The notes under the pieces are model-generated. The model was not told where the DNA came from, did not search any database, and worked only from the letters and a program-made list of their open reading frames with translations. Positions 55,790 through 64,000 of a stretch of DNA of 64,000 nt are shown here, piece by piece. How positions within the stretch are numbered: position 1 is the first letter of the stretch; the number at the start of each line of letters is the position of its first letter. Made by a program: the position numbers and the translations under genes. The DNA is from Eonycteris spelaea (Eukaryota; Chordata; Mammalia; Chiroptera; Pteropodidae): assembly GCA_003508835.1 (NCBI GenBank), contig PUFA01000209.1, positions 2,397,001 through 2,461,000 on the forward strand. The letters run 5' to 3'.

Positions 55790-57340
55790 TTCCATCTTTC
55801 CTCCCAGTTTCCGATGATGATGTTTCCTCATACTTCATTGATAGCACATAAATGAGCAGGAACTTGCCACCCGCATCTTCCCACCACCACGTCTACCAAT
55901 CCGCTTACATTTTAGCCCACGCTGTTTGCATTCTCCCTTTTTGCAAAGGCTGAAGTATCTCTGCTCCTAGCAAAGGCCTGACCCTCCACTGCGCTCAGAG
56001 TCTCAATTCTACTTGCCTCCCAGATTTTTTATATTTACAAGTGAGCCTTTTCTCCTACACGGCAAATACTTTCTCTCTACTAGGTCATCCCTATCAGCAT
56101 AAAGAAATCTCCATCCTTAAAACAAAACACTCCCATTTCTTCCCTAAGTCTTCTTCCAACCATTTCTCTTGTCCACTTTACAGAAAATCTTTTTGAAAGA
56201 GTTTTCTATAATCACTCTCTCCTCATCTCATATTGATTCCTCAGCCTGCTCCGGTCAGACATTCCTGTCACTCCACTAAGATAGCTCTCACCAAAGTGAT
56301 CATGACATCAGGTTGTCAAATCCAATGGCCATCTTTTTACATATTGTTCTTGATCTCTCAAGAATATTTGACTAATGTAACCAATACTTCATTCTCAAAA
56401 CTTTTTAGACTTTCTTGGCATAGTAATCTCCATTTCACTTTCCTCATTGACTACTTCTTCTCAGGGTCCTAGTCTCCTTTTCCTGTGCTGAACTTGAAGT
56501 GTGCCCTACTTCTATTTTCTATTTGTATATTCGCCATAGATAATCTCATCCAGCCATCTCAATGTAATGACCCTCTCAATCTCTGCCTCTAAACTTGACC
56601 ATGCCCCAGAATGTCAGACTCAAAGATTTAACTGTCTACTTGACATTTCCATGTAAGTTTAAACTTCTCCTTCTCAAACTTAACATGGGTAAAACAGATC
56701 TTGTAGTAACCCCTCAGAAAGCTTGTTCGTCCCACAATGTCTCCATAAACATTGTAATCCACTCAGTTTTTCAAGTCAAAGATCTAAGAGAAATCCATCT
56801 TCTTTTTTCCTCTCATTAGCATATAACCTATATGCAAATCCTGTAAGATCTACAACTTTAAAAATCCTGGATCACAGTTCTTTACTCTGTGTTTGTCACT
56901 ATCATTTTAGATCAAGCCACCATCATCTTTGGCATGAAGTAGTCTCCTAGTTGGTGTTACTGCTTCCACTATTGAGCTGTCTACTTTCCATGCTCCTTAA
57001 AGCAGCCGGAGAGACCTTTACAAAGCACAAATGTGATGATTATGTCAATTATTTATTGAAAGCCGTCCAAACATTTTCCATCACACTTCAAATAAAATTC
57101 ACATTCTTTGATTGTGCCCTGCCAACTTTCCAAATCTTACTTCATACCATTCTCTTTTTCATCCATTATATTTTTGCCACACAACCTCTTGTTTTTGTTT
57201 CTTGAACCAGCTCTTCTTTCTGGGATTTCTGGGGATGTCCTTCCTCTGAATCATTATAGGGTTGGATACTTCTTTACATTCAGACCTCAACTTCAATGTC
57301 TCCTTCTTAGGTAGGACTTATTCTCACATCCCTCTTTTTT
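55790..57340 (+). repeat. L2 LINE, longest copy, ORF2 C-terminal half to 3' UTR
   Basis: About 1.5 kb. Landmarks in order: AACTTGCCACCCGCATCTTC, TGCTCCGGTCAGACATTCCT, CTCACCAAAGTGATCATGAC, TTTCCTCATTGACTACTTCT, TAGATAATCTCATCCAGCCA, TCAGACTCAAAGATTTAACT, TACTTGACATTTCCATGTAA, AACTTAACATGGGTAAAAC, ATCAAGCCACCATCATCTTT, TGGTGTTACTGCTTCCACTA, AGCACAAATGTGATGATTAT and TTCCACATTC-like blocks. They follow the L2 reverse-transcriptase domain towards the 3' end. Stops and frameshifts interrupt all frames, so the 60-84 codon frames are fossils. Confidence 0.85.
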
Positions 57341-58134
57341 CATTCTCTAATTAAAAATGATATGATATTAAAAATGGTTTATTTTACGATTTGCTGGTCT
57401 GTTGTTTGGTTCATTTGTCTCTCCCAACAAGCTCTATGTGAGAAAGACCTTGTCTGAACTGTTTTCTGCTCTGTTTCCAATGCCTGTATCCATTTTGTTG
57501 ATAAATTAATGAATAGGCCAGTGTACCAAAATGAGAATGTACTCACATATCTTGTTTCAAGGATAACAATAGACAGCAAAAAACAATGGTTTGGTACATG
57601 AAACTAGACAGTGTCTTACATGTTAGTCTGAAGGACTTGAAATCGTAATAAAATAACAATATAAGCCATTACGAATTATTGAATCGAGTTGGGGAAGGGG
57701 TCAATAGGATTAAAAACCACCTTGAAATGTCTACTGCATCTGGCAGTTTAGATGTAATTGAATTTTCCCCTGTCATAGTGAGAGGACCAAAGAACAATGA
57801 AATGTCCCAAGCAGAAAAAAAAGCAACATTAACTAAGTAATCCACAAAATAAATTACCAGCCTTTAAATAACTGAGAATTTACTGAATTTCTAAAAACTT
57901 TGTTTATAACTTTGTTTACTGTCTTTTGCAACTTGAGGATTAGCTGAGTGGTTTGGGCAAAAGTAGGTCCCTGAGCAGAGTTTCTTACCTAAACTGTGCC
58001 TCTTCAAGGGTGATCAGGAAGATGTCCCTGTCCCGCAGGAGGAATGGGGGCCCCAATATTAGCCTACTGCTTCTTGTGACCCTATAGTCTTTTTAAAGGC
58101 AGACCTGTCATTGTTCCCAGGTCAATTGAATTGT
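57341..58134. other. AT-rich unique sequence
   Basis: Nothing recognised. Confidence 0.4.
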
Positions 58135-58200
58135 TCACATATTCATTGCACACTCAACATGTGCCAGGCACTGTGCTAGGACCCAGGGCTATGGCTGCAG
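58135..58200 (-). repeat. L2 fragment, minus strand
   Basis: CACTCAACATGTGCCAGGCA and CTGTGCTAGGACCCAGGGCT match the reversed L2 tail closely. Confidence 0.75.
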
Positions 58201-58429
58201 TTTCCTCTTCTGCCCATTTGCTTCATCTCCTTCAGGTCTCCCTGCTAAGCTACTGCTAACTTTCACACCACTTTGTCCTTGAGCACATAATATTTGTCCA
58301 ACATAAAAATATGCCCAAGGCAGAGACTAGAATTTTTTTCATTAATTATGGAGGTGGCTGTTCATGACCCATATTGATAAATACTTTCTAGCAACAAACT
58401 TTTCATTTAGCTCTCTGGAGCCTATTGAT

Positions 58430-58540
58430 TAATCAGTTGATTCTACCAACATTTCCTTTGTGTTAGACACTGAGCTAGATGCAGAGAACAAAAGGACTCT
58501 GTCTTTGATTTCTGAAATTAAACCTAGTGAGGAAAGCCAG
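58430..58540 (-). repeat. L2 fragment, minus strand
   Basis: CCAACATTTCCTTTGTGTTA, GACACTGAGCTAGATGCAGA and GACTCTGTCTTTGATTTCTG fit the reversed L2 tail. This is the same tail segment as the copy 300 bp upstream, so it is a separate insertion or a duplication. Confidence 0.65.
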
Positions 58541-58604
58541 CCACCTTTTAACCTTGTATCTTTTGAATACTAGAGAATGAGTCTACTCCTAACTAAAGAC
58601 CTAG

Positions 58605-58800
58605 GGCAGACTCAGTAGATAATTCCACAGGCTTTGGGGGCAGGCAGACTTGGTTTGAAAACCCAGCTCTGCCACTTAGTAACTGTGTGGCCTTGCAAAA
58701 GTCCTTAGTATCTCTGACCCTTGATCCTTCATATGTCAAATGTCAGGAGAGTTGGAATGTAGGAAAAGTACACAGAATAAGTGTTCAATAAATAGTAGCT
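58605..58800 (+). repeat. MIR SINE, plus strand
   Basis: CACAGGCTTTGGGGGCAGGC, AGACTTGGTTTGAAAACCCA, GCTCTGCCACTTAGTAACTG, TGTGGCCTTGCAAAAGTCC and AATAAGTGTTCAATAAATAG fit MIR head to tail. Confidence 0.9.
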
Positions 58801-59884
58801 AAAATTAAAATAAAAAAGAACAGTTATTTGATACTTTTATTTAAATATTCAAAGATCACTCAGAGTTCTTTAAACAGACAACATGATAAATGGGTGAACA
58901 AATTATAAGAAACTCTTCATAATACTTTTTGTTTGTGGTGGCAATTATGTCACTAATTTAGATCTTCTGAGGTTTTTACTTATTCTATGTAGAACCTTAG
59001 AATCCTGCAGTGAAATTACTGGGCATCTTTACATGAGTAAACTGAATGTCCCGTTCAATCCCTGTTGATTCTATACCAAAGGGGTGTTTTAGTCACCTTG
59101 AGTAAATGCTACAGATATACTTCCCTCCACTTTGTTTTCCACCACATTCCAGTCCAGCCTCTCCCTCACCAGCCTTTTCAGAGAGTATCGCAGATTCATG
59201 ATTTTCCTGACATAACAACCAGATTATTCAAAATCTACTCAGGGACTTAGTCTCTTAATGAAACCTAGTCTGGCTTATTACTATTTTTTTAAAAATCTTT
59301 TAATCCTAATTCTATGACTGAGAACTGTAGGACTCTAATTACACTTTAGAGTGAGCCATAACCTTGACTCAGCTGATGACTTTGCCATTTGAAAACTTGA
59401 GTTTATATATGGCAAAGGAGCTGCCAGCCAAATAGATAATATCATGCTTCATTATATGTGTCAGAGCCTTGGTACTGGAGATGTTCTATTACATTAAAAA
59501 CCTATCTCACCTAAAGCAAAGCTATAACAAGCTATGGAAGCCATGTTCTTTTCAAATTAGCTCAAAATTTTAAAACTTGCCTTTAGTTGGCACGATCCCT
59601 ATTTTCTTAGATGTCATATCCTACCTACATCATGGTGTAAGCTGTTGGACTATTCCTAAACATTAAAAACTCCCATGGAAATACACACCTCAGTTAATCC
59701 AGTTAGTCCTGATGACACTTTGCCACAGAAGGTAGCCTTAGACCCATCGTTTTAAACCTCACCCTTCGTCTCATTGTTTAATGATCAATGACTATGGTAG
59801 CAGAGAATGAGAGTTGTTATAGCTTCTCGAAGCTCCTGTTTCCTCAACACTTACCATGGACCAGATATCTCTCTGTGAACTATT
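58801..59884. other. AT-rich unique sequence
   Basis: Nothing recognised. 59065-59250 is a small frame with no domain. Confidence 0.4.
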
Positions 59885-60330
59885 TTTTATTGTGGTGAAA
59901 TATGCATGACGTAGGACTTACTGTTTTAACCATGTTTAAGTGTACAATTCAGTGGCATCCACATTGTTGTACAACCATTACTGCTAGCCATCTCCAGAAT
60001 TTTTTCCATCTTCTCTAACTGAAAATCCATACCTGTTAAAACTAACTCCCCCCCACCCCAAAATCCCTAACTCCCCATTCTTCCTTTCTTTAGCCCCTAG
60101 TAACTTCCATTCTAGTTTCTATCTCTATAAATTTGATGACTCTAGGGACCTCATATTAGTGGAATCATACGGTATTTGTCCTTTTGTATCTGGCTAATTT
60201 TATTTAGCATAATGTCCTCAGGATTCATTCATGTTGTAGCATTTGTCAGAATTTCCTTCTTTTTAAGATAATATTTCTATATATGTATGTATGTATGTAT
60301 GTATACACACACACTCACACCACATCTTAT
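59885..60330 (-). repeat. Old L1 (L1MA/L1MB type) 3' end, minus strand
   Basis: Reverse complement of a typical old L1 tail: TGTGGTGAAATATGCATGAC, ACTGTTTTAACCATGTTTAA, GTGTACAATTCAGTGGCATC, ACATTGTTGTACAACCATTA, CATCTCCAGAATTTTTTCC, GAATCATACGGTATTTGTCC, TTTAGCATAATGTCCTCAGG and ATTCATTCATGTTGTAGCAT. It is 5'-truncated near a TATG run. Confidence 0.92.
60279..60306 (+). repeat. (TATG)n microsatellite at the L1 truncation point
   Basis: Several TATG units followed by ACACACAC. Confidence 0.9.
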
Positions 60331-60590
60331 TTATTCATTCTTTTTTTGATGGAGTCTCTTTGCACTTTTAAATAGGTTATTTTGTATGAACTTCCCAGGA
60401 ACCACATGTGATCTTTGATGTGATATAACCATATTTGATATCACTGTTCGATATTTGAAGTGAGTCTTCGAAGGGTCAAGGCATTTGTTCAGAGTTACAG
60501 GCTAAGGTATGGCGTTGCTGATAGACCAAGCCCCAGAGTCCGAAGCCTGTGAGCTCCCTTGCGCTCTCAGCTTCTTACAGGCATCAGCCA

Positions 60591-60592
<2 letters not shown>

Positions 60593-60622
<30 letters not shown>
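60593..60622 (+). repeat. Poly-T run of 30 bp
   Basis: Pure T run with no recognised retroposon body at either side. Confidence 0.95.
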
Positions 60623-60623
<1 letters not shown>

Positions 60624-61334
60624 TAAGGATGACCAACATTGTGGATATGAAAGACCTTTGAAAACCACAAATTGACAAATAGCTTTGGACTATATCATCC
60701 TTGTAACATTAATTTTCCCCCCAAATAACATGATTAATTAATGTGCTTTTGAATTGTTCAGACACTCTAAAAGATAGCATTTTTCATCAAATAAAAGAAT
60801 CATATTTCCTTCAGGCTCTCCTGATGAGGCTGCTTCATACCTAAAACCTCACCCAGATAGGCATTTAGGAAATACTTTAATACTGTAGTAACGGGCAAGA
60901 GATTGTTGGAGGTGGTCTGTTCCCAGAAGTGGTTGACTGCTTTCAGACATGCCTTTTTGCTTTGTGGCCAGAAGGTGGAGACATACCATGTCAGATACCT
61001 CACTACTGTTGCCTACTCTGGATTCTTCTCACCAAATCCTATTCAGATTTTTTGACACGTCCTAATCAACTTCAAATAAGACAGGATCTATTATTGATAT
61101 ATTGCACATCAACTGATATCTGAAAACTGTGATCAAAAATGTTTTATGAACTTTTTCATGGAGAAAAATTTTTTAAAGAATGTGTAAATAATGAATGGTG
61201 CATTTAAGAGCCAATTATAGAAGTGATATTGGAAAAAGTGATCCAGTACTTTCGTGATGACAAAAACTATAGTCCACTTTTTTTGCTCTCCATTTTTTTG
61301 ACATTGTGGAATGAAAGCATGGAGTGAGTCTAGC

Positions 61335-61368
61335 TGTTTATCTATAGCATATGTTTATCTATAGCATA
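61335..61368 (+). repeat. Perfect 17-bp tandem duplication
   Basis: TGTTTATCTATAGCATA occurs twice in direct succession with no mismatch, which suggests a recent event. Confidence 0.95.
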
Positions 61369-62938
61369 GTCAATTGAATATGCGACTTGAACTGCTGTCA
61401 AAATTGATTAAGTGGTATTTGAAGACCAGGAGCTACTTAATAAACCTTTGAAAGTGAATAATTATGTAAGCACAGTGTAATCATATTTCTGATTTTATTA
61501 TATAATCCTATATTTACTAAATATGATTTTTAGTTATTGAATTCACATTTGTTTGTAGAATTGTACACAAAGGAAAGTTAATCACTCGTACTCTGGGATT
61601 GGATGAGAATGTTAAGAAATTATTTTAGACTATTCCTTTTCTTTACACAGAATTTCTAATATTTATGTCCTATGGCCCTAAAGACACCAATATAACTTTT
61701 TCATTGCAATAAACAAGCATGTAAATAATCTATTTTATTAGCATCGTTAAAAAGACACCTTAGTAGCAAATTATCTTGTTTCAAGTTTTTGCGCTTTGAT
61801 ATATCGCTGTAAAATCTGTGGACCCTGGAATGCCTCCCAGGACCCCAGATTTTATGTGGTGATCAGCCCTTTCTCAGATTCTTCTTGGCTCTCTCTCTAA
61901 CATAAAAGTACTGTGTATGAGTACACATGGTACCACATGTCCTTAGGAGGATGGTATTTCTCTTGGCCAAATTATCTCCTGTTGGAAAAAAATTTTTTCA
62001 CAACAAATGAAGTAGAAATTTTATTTCCTTGCCAAGTCCCTAACCAATCCTTTTCATACTCCTTATTATCTGGTTATTCAAAGTGATCAAATAACTCCGT
62101 TGGGTAGAGAAGCCAAAGAGCTGAGTTCCTTCTCTGCATGGGCTGGAAGCTTTGCTCTGTTTTTCTGGCAGGAACTGCATCCTAACCTTGGTCACTGCCC
62201 TAGGAGTCCTAGTGGTATTGTTCAGCATCAATATGTCACCATCACCAGAAATGGGAACGGTGCTGGAAATATTTAAACTATACATGCTTCCCTCCCAGCA
62301 GAATTTTCTGTGCATGAAGGGGCAGCACATCCAGCTCTGTTACAGTAGAGAGAAGTCAAGCTAAACTCCTTAGCTAATTAGTTACCATCTTCCATAGCAG
62401 GAGAAAGAGAACCCATGTTGCAGTCTGAGCAGTTCTCCAGCTGGTACCATCTGCATGCAGCAGGTTGCCACGAAGAGACTGCAGACATCACAGATGTTTA
62501 GCTCCATACTGAAGACTCTAAACATGTAAACAGGTACCTGAACAAAATAATGTAGAGCAGAGCGTGTGCATGGCCCGTGGGGAAGTAATAGGAACATCGC
62601 CAAAGAACTTTTAAAAAGCTATGTCTTCAAGTATCTGTCAGAAGCTGCCTAGGAAACAAAATATCCATGATTCCAGAAGGGCTCTGTCCAGAGAATCCTC
62701 AGACGTTGTTTTATAAACAGCTCCCTTCCTGAGAGAATAATCATGGTTTGAGAATATCAATCTCAATATACTGATGACTTTGAAAAACCAAAGCCGCCTC
62801 TTTCCAGATGGGCAATTTCAGTGACGGCTAGAATGGTTCCATTTTTACCTCCAGTTTCTTGTGTTTATACCCCTTTGGGACACAGAAAGGTTTTCACTTT
62901 TATGTAGTCCTCAATCAATCTTTTTTCTTTTTTGGTCT

Positions 62939-62960
62939 CTTTAGAAGCATGCTTCTAAAG
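62939..62960. repeat. Perfect 22-bp palindrome
   Basis: Arms CTTTAGAAGCA and TGCTTCTAAAG adjoin with no spacer. Non-repeat context. Confidence 0.9.
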
Positions 62961-63084
62961 GTCTGCCTCTGTAAGATTATATAATCTCACTTTTATCTAG
63001 TACTGTTAAGTTTTTCATCTATCCAACATTCCTAGGAATCAGCTGAAGAGGTACCTAAGGAACCTTGGTGTCTCTGTAGGCTGT

Positions 63085-63262
63085 ATCTTGCTCACCTGGC
63101 CACTAGTAACAATACAGATTGCTGGCCCCTTCCCCCCAAGAATTGTACTTCAGTAGCTCTGCCAAAGGATCTGAGCCATTTTTTATGTGGAACAAATTCC
63201 CAGCTGATACTGATTCCAGTGCTACTGGTCCAGGGGCCACACTTCAAGAATCACAGCTATAG
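63085..63262 (+). mobile_element. MER5A-like hAT DNA transposon, plus strand
   Basis: ACAGATTGCTGGCCCCTTCC, TTGTACTTCAGTAGCTCTGC, GGAACAAATTCCCAGCTGAT, ACTGATTCCAGTGCTACTGG and TCCAGGGGCCACACTTCAAG, then AATCACAGC, fit MER5A to its right end. Confidence 0.88.
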
Positions 63263-64000
63263 GTCAAGGTATGGGTATCTAAACTTGGTTGAAAATAAAA
63301 TCAATGAAATAACTTATAATGTGACATTATCAAACCTCAAATGGATTCCTCTCCCCCAACTCCACTCCATTTAAAGAAAAAAATCTTCATCCTTCAAGAC
63401 CTAGCATTCTCCCCATGAAGCAGTTACCCACACCAAAAGGAGCCCTTTCATTTTTCTCATCAAAGTTTTGTGCTTTTCTTGTTCTTACTACCATTCTAAT
63501 GTGGACTTTTTGAAGATGGCAGCTTTGCCTGAGCCTTCTTGGGAACTTACAGAAAGCAGCTGTTTAAAAATGTTTAAATCATCACTTTTTTTTCCTTTCT
63601 CGTGAGAAATCAAGGTTTCATTTCCACTAAGATCTTTGTATTTGAGTGGTTGCCACCTATATAGTGAAGATGCAGTTTGACAAAAAATAGCAGTATATAC
63701 TGTTATCAACTCATGAGTGCATTCGTTTTGGGCCTAGTTTCACATCAATTTAGTTATTACTGAAGATCCTAAAAGGGAGCATTGCCTGTGTAGCATTTCT
63801 TTTGTCGATCTTTATCTCCTTCAGTGCCTCTTCTCTTGTCCTCCCCCACATGCCAGTGTGTGGCTACTTCATCAAACAGTCCAATGATGTGAGTTGACCA
63901 GAAAAAGAGCCACTGAATGCCTTCCAAGCAATGGGATACAATACAGTCTCAGTCTCATGCTCCAGTAACTCAGACTTTGGGGTTTAGAGTCAAGTTTAGA
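63263..64000. other. Unique sequence to the window end
   Basis: Nothing recognised. Confidence 0.4.

Larger units (their letters stand above)
60331..63084. other. Mostly unique; poly-T run, tandem duplication, palindrome
   Basis: Weak reversed MIR near 60450-60560 (GGGTCAAGGCATTTGTTCAG, TTACAGGCTAAGGTATGGCG). T run at 60593-60622, 17-bp tandem at 61335-61368, 22-bp palindrome at 62939-62960. The overlapping frames at 62040-62364 have no domain. Confidence 0.4.

Noticed and set aside
56233..57314. Series of 60-84 codon plus-strand frames
   Set aside because: Fragments of a dead L2 reverse-transcriptase region with stops between. Not a host gene.
60575..60622. Antisense Alu end
   Set aside because: Only about 19 bp resemble Alu. 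The sequence to the left does not continue as Alu and no GAGACGGAG block follows the T run.
1..64000. CRISPR arrays, operons, phage or plasmid features
   Set aside because: No regularly spaced direct repeats and no dense coding. All composition and repeat evidence is mammalian.

Overview
This window looks like non-coding genomic DNA from a placental mammal. It is AT-rich, CpG-poor and full of decayed interspersed repeats. By eye these are MIR and L2 (mammal-wide), ERVL-MaLR LTRs, old L1M 3' ends, and small hAT DNA transposons of the MER5A, MER20 and MER1 types (placental mammals). I see no young lineage-specific SINE (no Alu, B1/B2, Bov-tA, ERE, CAN or PRE type) and no young L1, so I do not name a species. 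All repeat calls come from recalled consensus features, not from a database search. Boundaries are approximate, usually to within 10-40 bp.

I found no protein-coding gene, tRNA, rRNA, CRISPR array or operon. The longest open frames lie in purine microsatellites or in L2 remnants, and none has a recognisable domain. The window is best read as intergenic or deep intronic sequence.

Layout. 0-9 kb: MIR and L2 fragments and one nearly complete minus-strand MaLR element with two LTRs (4.04-5.48 kb). 9.8-14.7 kb: the most complex part. It holds two copies of one minus-strand LTR family (9.78-10.33 and 13.96-14.50 kb), the second inserted into another LTR. It also holds a possible plus-strand retroviral remnant with a primer-binding-site-like sequence near 11.01 kb, and large GA-rich tracts that share an adjoining 32-bp sequence. 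14.7-25.7 kb: mostly unique AT-rich DNA with a few L1, L2 and MIR fragments. 25.7-27.4 kb: an MLT1-type LTR and a terminal-inverted-repeat DNA element. 28-39 kb: mostly unique, with a CpG-retaining block at 29.2-29.7 kb, a MER20 and a shortened MLT1. 39.4-40.4 kb: L2 broken by a 37-bp T run. 42.2-45.5 kb: a dense cluster of about ten MIR/L2 copies in alternating orientation. 46-53 kb: L2, MER1-like, MER5A, L1M and a long L2. 55.8-57.3 kb: the longest L2 remnant. 58-64 kb: L2, MIR, an L1M 3' end and MER5A.

I did not find an undescribed biological system. The best leads are the 9.8-14.7 kb LTR/purine-tract complex, the MIR cluster, and two CpG-retaining non-repeat blocks that could be conserved regulatory elements.
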